A stretch of DNA of 64,000 nt from Hymenobacter jeollabukensis (GTDB lineage Bacteria; Bacteroidota; Bacteroidia; Cytophagales; Hymenobacteraceae): positions 124,001 to 188,000 of the forward strand of contig NZ_VAJM01000014.1 in assembly GCF_005771675.1 (NCBI RefSeq), given 5' to 3'. Every line of letters starts with the position of its first letter. Within the stretch, counting starts at the first letter, position 1. The notes beneath the pieces are model-generated. The model was given only the letters and a program-made list of their open reading frames with translations. It was not told where the DNA came from and did not search any database. Made by a program: the position numbers and the translations under genes. This document shows positions 49,466-57,440 of this stretch, one piece after another.

Positions 49466-49653
49466 GTCATTGCGAGGAGGAACGACGAAGCAATCTTTCC
49501 TCCAGTAGCACCGCCGATACAATTCCTACAGACCGAAAACGGTACCGCCCGAAGACGTTCGAACGACGTTTTCGGGCGGTGCTGTTTTTAGTTGGTACGT
49601 ATTAGGCCGTCGTGCCGCGAGAGGAAAGATTGCTTCGCTTCGCTCGCAATGAC
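49466..49653. repeat. Palindromic repeat with nested terminator
   Basis: The left arm 49466-49503 (GTCATTGCGAG...GAAGCAATCTTTCCTCC) matches the reverse complement of 49621-49653 with a small deletion. The 117-bp centre contains the trpS terminator. It is similar in design to repeats at 36780 and 46880. Confidence 0.7.
49544..49588 (+). terminator. Rho-independent terminator after trpS
   Basis: A 15-bp stem with one G-U pair (49544-49558 with 49566-49580) and a 7-nt loop is followed by GCTGTTTTT. It lies inside the larger palindrome. Confidence 0.85.
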
Positions 49654-49693
49654 TGCAAGGTGAACCGCCGGCGGGGCAGCGGCTGTCGGCTGC

Positions 49694-50614
49694 CTAGTAC
49701 GTGAGCCCGTCGTAGCCCTGGTGGCGGGTCTGCTCGCTGCGGAAGTTGAAGCCGACTTTGCTACCGCGGCTGACCTGCTGGTTTTCCAGCTTCTGCTTGA
49801 CGCTGATTTTCTGGATATCCTGGATGGGCGGGGCCATCAGGTCGTTGTTGACGGCCGCAATCATGGCGCTTTCCACGTACAGGCGCATGGCGTCCTCGTT
49901 CACGACGTTGTGCTCCATGTCGTTGTCGGGCATGTCCAGCTGCTTGGCGCCTTCGATGTAGTAGTGGTTGTCGATGTTGATCAGCAGGCGGCCCACCAGG
50001 TAGCCCGGGTCGTTCAGGCGCTGGTACTTGATGCTGTCGGCCATGAAGTTGTAGGCCATGATGTGGCCGAAGAAGCGGCGGCGGAAGTCTTCGCTCACGT
50101 AGCGCGAGCCGAACAGCGGGAAGTCGTCGGGGAAGGTGATGATGTTGGAGTGCATCACAAAGACCAGCAGGTCGCCCGAGAAGCGAATGTGAAACTCCAG
50201 CTCGTTGACCGGCCGGTACTCGATAATCACGCTGGAATCGACGGAGGTAACGCGGCGCGTGAGGTCGAGCACCAGCTCCTGCGTGACGGTGCGCAGGCAC
50301 TCGAAAGCCGCCTGCGCGTTGCGGAAAATGGCCTGCTTAGCGGCCGATTTCTGCCGCAGGCCCTCGAAGATGATGTCCAGCTTGTCCTCGACTTCCTCGT
50401 GCGGGGTTTCGGCGGCCGGCTCGGCCGCTTTGGCGGCGGTTTTTTTGCGGCCGGCGGGCTTATCGGCTTTGGCCGGTTTATCGGTGCTGGCCGGCTTGTC
50501 GGCCTTCGTCGCTTTGGCGGGCTTGGCCGGTTTATCGGCCGGCCGCGGGTCCAGCTCGGCGGGAGCTTCGGTGAACTCAGCGGACGGGGTCGGGCGGTTG
50601 TTTTCCTCGGGCAT
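49694..50614 (-). CDS. Hypothetical protein with KPA-rich N-terminus
   Basis: 306 residues. The first 75 are low-complexity, with repeated DKPAKADKPA-type units, Pro/Lys/Ala-rich like histone-H1-type tails. The remaining part is a single soluble domain with VEDKLDIIFEGLRQKSAAKQ, VIIEYRPVNELEFHIRFSGD and GHIMAYNFMADSIKYQRLND, and a C-terminal SVKQKLENQQVSRGSKVGFN. It looks like a conserved Bacteroidota protein of unknown function; its abundance and basic tail would fit nucleic-acid contact. It is convergent with trpS across the palindromic repeat. Confidence 0.75.
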   Translation of the reverse strand: MPEENNRPTPSAEFTEAPAELDPRPADKPAKPAKATKADKPASTDKPAKADKPAGRKKTAAKAAEPAAETPHEEVEDKLDIIFEGLRQKSAAKQAIFRNAQAAFECLRTVTQELVLDLTRRVTSVDSSVIIEYRPVNELEFHIRFSGDLLVFVMHSNIITFPDDFPLFGSRYVSEDFRRRFFGHIMAYNFMADSIKYQRLNDPGYLVGRLLINIDNHYYIEGAKQLDMPDNDMEHNVVNEDAMRLYVESAMIAAVNNDLMAPPIQDIQKISVKQKLENQQVSRGSKVGFNFRSEQTRHQGYDGLTY

Positions 50615-50703
50615 AGGTGAGCAGGCAGAGCCTTTTGGGAGTCAGCGGCAGAAAGGGCGTGGGCCCTTCCCGCTGGAGAAAGGACGCTTAATGCTACGAA
50701 TCT

Positions 50704-51891
50704 TTAGCGTGGGGGGATGGAATTTTCGCCCGAAAGCTGGTCGGCCCCGTCCAACGACGCCGAATGCGCCCCCAGCCCGGGTGGCGCGGCCAGTGCTGCC
50801 GCTACGGGCCACTGCGGGCTGCGAAACGCCACCGTACGCAGCCCCGGGTGCGGAAATTCGGCCGTGGCCGGCAAGAGCATGGCCGCCGCGCTGGCCTGGC
50901 TCAGCGCCTGCCCGACGCTGCGCACGGCCCCGGCGGGTACGGCCGCCGCTGCCAGCCGCGCCAGCAGTTCGGCCCCGCTGATTTCGGCGATGCGCCCGGC
51001 CAGCAAGGCCTCCAGCGCGGCGCGGTGCCGCACCCGGGCGCCGTTGGTCCGGAACCGCTCGTCTTCGGCCCACTGCGGGCGCTCCAGCGCGGCGCACAGG
51101 TCCAGGAACTGCCGGTCGGAGCCCACGGCCAGGATCAGGCGCACCTCGTCGGCGCCCTGGTACACGGTGCCGTAGGGTACGATGCTGGGGTGGCCCGAGC
51201 CCAGGGGCTGCGGGTCGTGGCCGGTGACGAGGTAGGTGCTGGCCTGATTGGCCAATGAGGCCAGCCCGGCTTCCCACAGCGACACCTGCACCAGGGCCCC
51301 GCGGCCCGTCCGCTCGCGGCGGTAGAGGGCCGTGAGCAGGCCTTCCTTGAGCTGGTGGGCGGCCAGCAAGTCCATCAGGGCCACCGGCATCTTCAGCGGG
51401 GGCTGGCCGGGCTCGCCGTTGAGGTGCATGAAGCCCGCCTCGGCCTGCACCACCGCGTCGTAGCCGGCGCGGGGCACCTCGGGGCCGTAGCCGCTGATCT
51501 GCCCGTAGATCAGGCGCGGATTCCACGCGCTCAGGGTGGCGTAGTCGACCTGCAGCTTTTCCGCGTCGCCGGGCTTGTAGCTGGCCAGCACGATGTCGGC
51601 GCGGGCGGCCAGCTGGTGCACCCGGTCGCGGCCGGCCGGGCGGCGCAGATCCAGCACCACCGACTGCTTGCCCCAGTTGGCGCAGGCGAAGTAGGCCGAC
51701 ACGTCGGTGTCGGCCGGCTCGGCGGGCGTTTTCCAGGTGCGCGTCACGTCGCCGGCCGGCGGCTCGATTTTGAGCACCTCGGCGCCCAGCTCGGCCAGGA
51801 ACTGCCCAACCTGCGGGCCGGCCAGCACGGCGGCCAGCTCCAGCACGCGCAGGCCGGCGAGGGGTAATTCAGAGGCGCCGGGGGAATCCAT
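50704..51891 (-). CDS. CaiB/BaiF family CoA transferase
   Basis: 395 residues from the ATG at 51891. Conserved parts of family III CoA transferases are seen: PLAGLRVLELAAVLAGPQVG near 10-29, GAEVLKIEPPAGD near 37, NWGKQSVVLDLRRPAGR and the active-site Asp in PVALMDLLAAHQL (about residue 174). The C-terminal domain has AEDERFRTNGARVRHRAALE. It moves CoA between acyl groups. The substrate is unknown and no matching beta-oxidation gene is adjacent. Family members are usually 390-450 residues. It is divergent from an oxidoreductase, with a 247-bp spacer holding three ATGTCC-type repeats. Confidence 0.86.
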   Translation of the reverse strand: MDSPGASELPLAGLRVLELAAVLAGPQVGQFLAELGAEVLKIEPPAGDVTRTWKTPAEPADTDVSAYFACANWGKQSVVLDLRRPAGRDRVHQLAARADIVLASYKPGDAEKLQVDYATLSAWNPRLIYGQISGYGPEVPRAGYDAVVQAEAGFMHLNGEPGQPPLKMPVALMDLLAAHQLKEGLLTALYRRERTGRGALVQVSLWEAGLASLANQASTYLVTGHDPQPLGSGHPSIVPYGTVYQGADEVRLILAVGSDRQFLDLCAALERPQWAEDERFRTNGARVRHRAALEALLAGRIAEISGAELLARLAAAAVPAGAVRSVGQALSQASAAAMLLPATAEFPHPGLRTVAFRSPQWPVAAALAAPPGLGAHSASLDGADQLSGENSIPPR

Positions 51892-51975
51892 AGGCACTAG
51901 ATGAGGTGGAAAAACGGCCGCTAAGTAAGCGGCTGGCGCGCGGCCGAGGGCCGGAGCTATTTTTTTGCGCATCCC

Positions 51976-52046
51976 GAAAAATTATGTCCTACCCAATTGC
52001 CGGGAGGCCGGGACATAATTTTTCAAGGGCCTGAAATTTTATGTCC
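51976..52046. promoter_or_regulatory. Candidate operator: inverted ATTATGTCC repeats plus third copy
   Basis: GAAAAATTATGTCC (51976-51989) and GGACATAATTTTTC (52011-52024) are perfect 14-bp inverted copies around a 21-bp spacer. A third, slightly changed copy (GAAATTTTATGTCC, 52033-52046) follows. The set lies in the divergent region of the CoA transferase and the Gfo/Idh gene and could bind a regulator. Confidence 0.5.
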
Positions 52047-52126
52047 AGGACTCAAAGCGGGCCGGAAATAAAGCGTTTAAGCGGCTTGCTTCAACGTCAG
52101 CAGCGGCCTCGCCCGGCTTCTTCGCG

Positions 52127-52134
52127 TATTTTGC
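52127..52134 (+). promoter_or_regulatory. -7-like box TATTTTGC immediately before the ATG at 52139
   Basis: TATTTTGC ends only 4 nt before the ATG, so transcription would begin at or near the start codon. See also 47021 and 27482. Confidence 0.4.
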
Positions 52135-52138
52135 CGCC

Positions 52139-53188
52139 ATGACCAACCGCATCCAAACCGGCCTGCTCGCCTACGGCATGTCGGGCCAGCTCTTTCAGGC
52201 GCCCTTCGTGGCCGCGCACCCCGCCTTCGAGTTCCGCGCCGTGGTAGAGCGCAGCCGCAAGCAGGCCCGGCAGCGCTACCCCGACGTCATCAGCTACGAC
52301 GCGGTGGCCGAGCTGCTGGCCGACGAGGCCATTGAGCTGGTCATCGTCAACACGCCCAACGACTCGCACGTGCCGCTGGCCCGGCAGGCCCTGCAGGCCG
52401 GCAAGCACGTGCTGCTGGAAAAGCCCGTGGCTACCTCGGTAGCCGAAGTGCGGGAGCTGTTTCAGCTGGCCCGGCAGGTAAACCGCCAGCTTTTTGCCTA
52501 TCAGAACCGCCGCTGGGACTCCGATTTCCAGTCGGTGCGGCAGGTGGTGGCCAGTGGGCAACTCGGGCAGCTGGCGGAAGTCACGTTTCGCTTCGACCGC
52601 CACAAGCTGGCCCTGCACCACAAGCTGTTCAAGGAGGAGCCCGAAACGCCCGGCAGCGGCCTGCTCTTCGACCTTGGCCCCCACGTGCTCGACCAGGCCC
52701 TGAGCCTCTTCGGCCAGCCGGCGCACGTGCGCCGCACCCAGGGCCAGTTCCGCCCCGGCTCCCAGGTCACCGACTACTTCCAGCTGCAGCTGCACTACCC
52801 CCAGGGCCCGCTCGTGACGGTGGTCGGCGGCCTGGTGATTCCGCAGCCGCTGCCCAGCTACGTGCTGCACGGCACCCACGGCAGCTACCTCAAGCCCCGC
52901 GCCGACGTGCAGGAAGCCCAGCTCAACGAGGCCCTCTCCCCGCTCGATGCGGCCTACGGCCTGGAGCCCGCCGAGCTGGCCGGACAGCTCACGGTGGTTA
53001 GTGCCGACGGCCAGCGCCAGACCACCACCGTGCCCGCGCCCAAGGGCGACTACCTGGGCTTGTTCGAAGCCGTGTACCAGAGCCTGCGCCACGCGGCCCC
53101 CTACCCCATCACCGAGGAGCAACTGCTGTGGCAGCTGCAGGCCCTCACGGCGCCCGACGACGCCTGGGAGCTGCGCCGGGCGGAGTAG
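52139..53188 (+). CDS. Gfo/Idh/MocA family oxidoreductase
   Basis: 349 residues. The NAD-binding loop is GLLAYGMSGQLFQAPFVAAH at 8-27, and the EKP motif with the catalytic Lys is in HVLLEKPVATSVAEVRELF (about residue 97). The C-terminal (GFO_IDH_MocA_C) domain has GSGLLFDLGPHVLDQALSLF near 179-198, with the conserved DLGPHVLDQ helix. Such enzymes oxidise or reduce sugars, inositols or related compounds, with NAD(P). The substrate is not identified. It precedes a hypothetical gene by 39 bp. Confidence 0.88.
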   Translation: MTNRIQTGLLAYGMSGQLFQAPFVAAHPAFEFRAVVERSRKQARQRYPDVISYDAVAELLADEAIELVIVNTPNDSHVPLARQALQAGKHVLLEKPVATSVAEVRELFQLARQVNRQLFAYQNRRWDSDFQSVRQVVASGQLGQLAEVTFRFDRHKLALHHKLFKEEPETPGSGLLFDLGPHVLDQALSLFGQPAHVRRTQGQFRPGSQVTDYFQLQLHYPQGPLVTVVGGLVIPQPLPSYVLHGTHGSYLKPRADVQEAQLNEALSPLDAAYGLEPAELAGQLTVVSADGQRQTTTVPAPKGDYLGLFEAVYQSLRHAAPYPITEEQLLWQLQALTAPDDAWELRRAE

Positions 53189-53227
53189 CTGGTTGTACTG
53201 ATTCGGTTACTTTCAGCTACCTGCCCT

Positions 53228-54031
53228 ATGTCCGCCACGCAGACGTATCCGCTTGACTGCGGCAAGCAGCAGATTCTTTCGCTGGATGCGGATGAGCACG
53301 GCCAGTTTGTAGCGCTGCTGGACGGTGGCGAGGTGTGGGCCAACCACTGGCGGTTGCCGCTGAAACGGCCGTTTCAGTTTCCGCTTATTCGCCGAGTCGA
53401 CGCCGGGCATTTTTTGATTGTGGAAGCACGGCGCAACCAGCAGGACAACGCGTTTCTTTTCTCGGCTGCTGGCGACCTGCTGCTTTCCTTCGACGCCGGT
53501 GACGCGGTGGAAGAAGTAGTCGTGCAAGCCAACTACATCGTCATTTCTTATTTCGATGAGGCCGCAGGTGAACCGCCGCCCGCCGGCGACGGGCTGGCAG
53601 TATTTGACCTGAATGGCCGGCAGCTCTTCGGATTCAATTCCAGTCAGGCAGAATTCATCTTGGACTGCTACGCCTTATGCCCCGAAGGCGCCGATAGTGT
53701 GCTGTTTTATCCCAATCCCGAATTCAATCTGTGCGAGCTACGGCTGACGGATTTTCGCCTGCAACAGTGGCCTACACCCGTTGATTTTCAAGGCTCGATG
53801 GCTCTTACTAACAGCCGCGGCAACGTCGTATTCTGGGGCTCATACAAGGACAAAACCAGCTTTTACTGGTGGAACCGCCACGACCGGGTTACGCGCTTCG
53901 GCAACGTGCCGGTGGATCGGGCGCGTGGTATCGGCAACGGTAAATTTCTGACGCACGACGCCCGCAGCTTCACCATTATCGACGCAATGGCGCTAATGCG
54001 CGCGGAGGCCCAGAAGCGCCGCGCCGGTTGA
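53228..54031 (+). CDS. Hypothetical protein, beta-propeller-like
   Basis: 267 residues, without signal peptide or membrane helix. Repeated strand patterns (QFVALLDGGEVWANHWRLPL, HFLIVEARRNQQDNAFLFSA, GLAVFDLNGRQLFGFN) look like blades of a beta-propeller, but no catalytic or binding motif is seen. Base composition is less GC-rich than the neighbours, so it may have been acquired or is under weaker selection. It follows the Gfo/Idh gene closely and ends 1 bp before a convergent gene. No family is recognised. Confidence 0.65.
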   Translation: MSATQTYPLDCGKQQILSLDADEHGQFVALLDGGEVWANHWRLPLKRPFQFPLIRRVDAGHFLIVEARRNQQDNAFLFSAAGDLLLSFDAGDAVEEVVVQANYIVISYFDEAAGEPPPAGDGLAVFDLNGRQLFGFNSSQAEFILDCYALCPEGADSVLFYPNPEFNLCELRLTDFRLQQWPTPVDFQGSMALTNSRGNVVFWGSYKDKTSFYWWNRHDRVTRFGNVPVDRARGIGNGKFLTHDARSFTIIDAMALMRAEAQKRRAG

Positions 54032-54032
54032 T

Positions 54033-54692
54033 TCAATACCGCCCGGCCAGCTCCACGATGTCGCGCACTTCCAGCACGCGCTTCTCGTAGCCGTGCCGCG
54101 TCACGTTGATCATAGCCCGGCCCACCTCGGCCAATGTCGACACGAAGCCGGGCGTGAAGCGGCGCAGCGCGGGGTACAGCCAGGCAATGTACTTGTACAT
54201 GGGCAGTACGTTTTGCTGGCCCTCGGTGGCCTTCATGAAGCCGGGCCGGAACATGTAGGCGGCCCGGAACGGCAGGCGTAGCAGCTCGTTTTCGGTGCGG
54301 CCCTTCACGCGGGCCCACATCTGCCGGCCTTTTTCGGTGCTGTCGGTGCCCGCGCCCGAGACGTAGCAGAAGGTCATCTGCGGATTCAGCCGGGCCAGCG
54401 GGCGGGCAAAGCCCAGCGTGAGGTCGTAGGTCAGGCGGGTGTATTCGGGCTCCTTCAGGCCCACCGACGACACGCCCAGGCAGAAGTAGCAGGCGTCGTA
54501 GCCCGTCAGCTCGCTTTCGATGGCTTCGGGGTGCTCGAAATCCGGCAGCAGCACTTCCCGCAGCTTGGGGTGCTGCCGGCCGGTGGGTTTGCGCGTGACG
54601 ACAAGGACGCGCGTGATGCCGGGGTCCTGCAGGCATTCGAGCAGCACGCCTTCGCCCACCATGCCGGTGGCGCCGGTTACGATTACATTCAT
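54033..54692 (-). CDS. NAD(P)-binding Rossmann (epimerase-like) protein
   Basis: 219 residues. The nucleotide-binding motif is VIVTGATGMVGEGVLLECLQ at residues 3-22, and the strand YDACYFCLGVSSVG follows. The short-chain/atypical-SDR active-site region is FCYVSGAGTDSTEKGRQMWA, in which the usual Tyr-x3-Lys is not evident. This is the NmrA/HSCARG-like or oxidoreductase-HTATIP2-like group, often redox sensing. The gene is convergent with the preceding one, with 1 bp between stops. Confidence 0.82.
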   Translation of the reverse strand: MNVIVTGATGMVGEGVLLECLQDPGITRVLVVTRKPTGRQHPKLREVLLPDFEHPEAIESELTGYDACYFCLGVSSVGLKEPEYTRLTYDLTLGFARPLARLNPQMTFCYVSGAGTDSTEKGRQMWARVKGRTENELLRLPFRAAYMFRPGFMKATEGQQNVLPMYKYIAWLYPALRRFTPGFVSTLAEVGRAMINVTRHGYEKRVLEVRDIVELAGRY

Positions 54693-54865
54693 GGCAATGG
54701 CCGGAAGTTGGTTGTTCTCATACGTCGGGCGGCGGCGCCGAATACTTTATGGCGACCGGCAGAAATATGGTTCGTTGCCAAGACGCCGGGCCGCTGGCGT
54801 CAATGTATCAGACTGTTGCCAAACCCGGCGCGAACCATCCCGCCGCCGCTGCGGTTGTTTTCGCG

Positions 54866-54873
54866 TATCTTTA
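54866..54873 (+). promoter_or_regulatory. -7-like box TATCTTTA before the DEAD-box helicase
   Basis: TATCTTTA ends 71 nt before the TTG start at 54945. It lies within the open frame that extends to 54531, which supports the later start. Confidence 0.4.
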
Positions 54874-54944
54874 GCCAGAATACACTGCTACTAGCTGACC
54901 AGGAACCCAAGGTCAGCCATCTTTCAACCCATTTTGCTGAACCC

Positions 54945-56531
54945 TTGACGTTCGACGATTTTCAACTGCACCCCGACGTAGCCGACGGGGTGCACGGCAT
55001 GGGCTACTCCAAGCCCTCCCCCATTCAGGAACAGGCCATTCCGGCCGTCCTCGCTGGCAAAGACCTCATTGCCTGCGCCCAAACCGGTACTGGTAAAACC
55101 GCCGCCTACCTCCTCCCCGTCCTCGACTTTATTGCCTACGAGCGGCCCGCCCACACCACTGCCCTCATCCTCTGCCCCACGCGCGAGCTGGCCAAGCAGA
55201 TCGACGAGCAGGTGGAAGGCTTCGGCTACCACGTCGGGGCCAGCAGCATTGCCATCTACGGCGGCGGCAAAAGCGAGAACTGGGAGCAGCAGAAACGCGC
55301 CCTGACGCAAGGCGCCGATATCATCATCGCCACGCCGGGCCGCCTGATTGCCCACATGCAGCTGGGCTACGTGAAGCTCGACCAGATTGACTTCCTGATC
55401 CTGGACGAGGCCGACAAGATGCTCGACATGGGCTTCTCCGACGACATAATCCAGATTGTCGCCCAGCTGCCCGTCAAGCGCCAGACGCTGCTTTTCTCGG
55501 CCACCATGCCGAACAAGATCCGCGACTTCTCGAAGAAGATTCTGCACGAGCCGGAGGAAATCCGCCTAGCGGTGTCGAAGCCGGCCGAAAACATCAACCA
55601 GCAGCTCTACATGGTGTACGACACCATGAAGCTGGCCTTGCTGGAGCACCTCATCGGCGAGCTGGACGTGCAGAGCATGATCCTGTTTACCTCACGCAAG
55701 ATGAACGTGGGCCCCATTGAGCGGGCCCTGCGCAAGAAAGGCCTGAACGTGCGCGGCATCACCTCCGACCGCACCCAGGAGGAGCGCGAGCAGGTGCTGC
55801 GCGAGTTCAAGAACAAGCAGTTCCAGATCCTGGTCGCCACCGACGTGATGAGCCGGGGCATCGACGTGAGCGAGCTGAGCCACGTGGTGAACTTCGACCT
55901 GCCGCGCGACGCGGAGGACTACGTGCACCGCATCGGGCGCACGGCCCGCGCCGGCACCTCGGGCATGGCCATTACGTTCGTCTCCGACCACGACCAGGAC
56001 GCGGTGGTGAAAATCGAGAAGCTCATCGAGCGGGAGCTGGTGAAAAACCCCACGCCCGAGGAAATCGGCCCCTCGCCCGAGTTCGACCCCAAGAAATACC
56101 GCGGCCGCGGTGCTGCCGGTCCCGGCGGCCGCGGCAAGTCGCCCTACGCCAGCAGCGGCTCGGGTGGCCGCAGCGGCGGCAGCCGTTCGGAGCGCCCGGC
56201 CCACAGTACGCCTAGACCGGCCGCCCCGGTGGCCGCCGTAGCCGAAGGCGCCGAAGCGCCTGCCATAGCCGGTGAAACCGCCGAGCAGGCCAAGCGCCGT
56301 AAGAAGCGCCGCCGTGGTCCCAAGCCCGAAGGTGCCCTGACTGCCTCCGCTGAAGCCACGGGCGCGGCTGAGGCTACCTCGCTGGCCGCCGCCGACGGTG
56401 GCGACGCCGGCAACGGCGAAGCCGCCAAGCGCCGCCGCAAGCGCGGCGGGCGCAACCGCAGCGGGCGCGGACCGAAGCCGGAAGGCGTGGTCGAGTCGGC
56501 GCCGGTAGCCACGGCCGCTTCTGCCGACTAA
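54945..56531 (+). CDS. DEAD-box ATP-dependent RNA helicase
   Basis: 528 residues from a TTG at 54945, which yields the usual start (LTFDDFQLHPDVADGVHGMG). Motifs are Q (GYSKPSPIQEQAIP), I (AQTGTGKTAAYLLP), Ia (PTRELAKQI), II (LDEADKML), III (SATMP), IV-V (ATDVMSRGIDV) and VI (HRIGRTARAG). The C-terminal 160 residues are Gly/Arg/Ser- then Lys/Arg/Ala-rich (RGRGAAGPGGRGKSPYASSG) and are a flexible RNA-binding tail, as in cold-shock or ribosome-assembly helicases such as RhlE/CsdA. A start further upstream would require translating non-protein-like sequence. A terminator follows. Confidence 0.9.
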   Translation: MTFDDFQLHPDVADGVHGMGYSKPSPIQEQAIPAVLAGKDLIACAQTGTGKTAAYLLPVLDFIAYERPAHTTALILCPTRELAKQIDEQVEGFGYHVGASSIAIYGGGKSENWEQQKRALTQGADIIIATPGRLIAHMQLGYVKLDQIDFLILDEADKMLDMGFSDDIIQIVAQLPVKRQTLLFSATMPNKIRDFSKKILHEPEEIRLAVSKPAENINQQLYMVYDTMKLALLEHLIGELDVQSMILFTSRKMNVGPIERALRKKGLNVRGITSDRTQEEREQVLREFKNKQFQILVATDVMSRGIDVSELSHVVNFDLPRDAEDYVHRIGRTARAGTSGMAITFVSDHDQDAVVKIEKLIERELVKNPTPEEIGPSPEFDPKKYRGRGAAGPGGRGKSPYASSGSGGRSGGSRSERPAHSTPRPAAPVAAVAEGAEAPAIAGETAEQAKRRKKRRRGPKPEGALTASAEATGAAEATSLAAADGGDAGNGEAAKRRRKRGGRNRSGRGPKPEGVVESAPVATAASAD

Positions 56532-56553
56532 GCTGCCAGTTGATTTTCTGAGC

Positions 56554-56585
56554 ATGAGCCCCGCAGTGCAGACTGTGGGGCTCAT
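56554..56585 (+). terminator. Terminator hairpin after the helicase
   Basis: ATGAGCCCCGCAGT (56554-56567) pairs with ACTGTGGGGCTCAT (56572-56585) apart from one G-U pair, with a 4-nt loop. A weak T-rich stretch follows. Confidence 0.65.
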
Positions 56586-56840
56586 TGCTTACCCACTAGG
56601 CCTGCACCGGTTGGACCGGACTTTTTGTGCGAGGCTTTCGATGCAGGCCGGGTTTGCTTTATTCGTTCAGCAGGCCGCGGGCTGGGCCGTCATACATCCG
56701 TATTACATTTTATCTGAAAAACAGAGAAAACAGCGGCTATTACCATTGTAAATCAAGCAGATAACCTTATACAGGTCTTGTACAGACCGATCTAACCAGA
56801 GTAGCAGGAAAAGCAACCTTCCGGGAGCTTGTTCTATATT

Positions 56841-56848
56841 TACCTTGC
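56841..56848 (+). promoter_or_regulatory. -7-like box TACCTTGC before haem oxygenase
   Basis: TACCTTGC ends 28 nt before the ATG at 56877. The region upstream is AT-rich (TATATTTACC). It is the presumed promoter of the light-sensing operon. Confidence 0.45.
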
Positions 56849-56876
56849 GCCTACTTTCTGCCTTCGCGTCCGCTCC

Positions 56877-57440
56877 ATGTCCACCACCCTCGAACGTCCC
56901 GTTATTCTGCAGCGCCTGCGCCGCGAAACGCACCCGTACCACGAGGCGCTGGAGCAAAACGAGTTCAACCAGGCGCTGACGGCCGGCACCCTCACGTCGG
57001 CAGCCACCGAGCGGTTTCTGGGCAAGCTCTACGGCTTCCTCGTGCCCTACGAAGCCGCGCTGCGCCAGCACGACTTCGGCCCGGAGTGGCAGCTGGAGCT
57101 GCGCCAGCGCGCCCACCTGATCCGGGAAGATTTACCGACAGCCGACGCGCTGCCGCTGTGCCCGGTCATGCCCCGGCTCGACACCCGCGCCCGGCTGCTG
57201 GGCGCCCTGTACGTGCTGGAAGGCTCTACCCTGGGCGGGCAGGTCATCACGCGGCAACTGGCCCAGGCCGGCATCGGGATGCGCCGCTACTTCAGCGGCC
57301 ACGCCGAGCGCACCGGGCCGCTGTGGAAAAGCTTCTGCCAGCTGCTGGCTGCCGAAGCCACCGACGACAACGAAGCGGACATCGTCGCCGCCGCCATTCA
57401 GACTTTTCAATTGCTACACGCGTGGATCGAGCAACGGTAG
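56877..57440 (+). CDS. bphO: Biliverdin-producing haem oxygenase
   Basis: 187 residues from the ATG at 56877. The N-terminal THPYHEALEQNEFNQALTAG carries the proximal His (THPYHEAL), and RLLGALYVLEGSTLGGQVIT is the distal helix with the conserved glycines of bacterial haem oxygenases. It cleaves haem to biliverdin, CO and iron. Its stop lies 18 bp after the start of the bacteriophytochrome gene, so translation is coupled. Biliverdin is the phytochrome chromophore, so the order fits a BphO-BphP operon. Confidence 0.9.
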   Translation: MSTTLERPVILQRLRRETHPYHEALEQNEFNQALTAGTLTSAATERFLGKLYGFLVPYEAALRQHDFGPEWQLELRQRAHLIREDLPTADALPLCPVMPRLDTRARLLGALYVLEGSTLGGQVITRQLAQAGIGMRRYFSGHAERTGPLWKSFCQLLAAEATDDNEADIVAAAIQTFQLLHAWIEQR

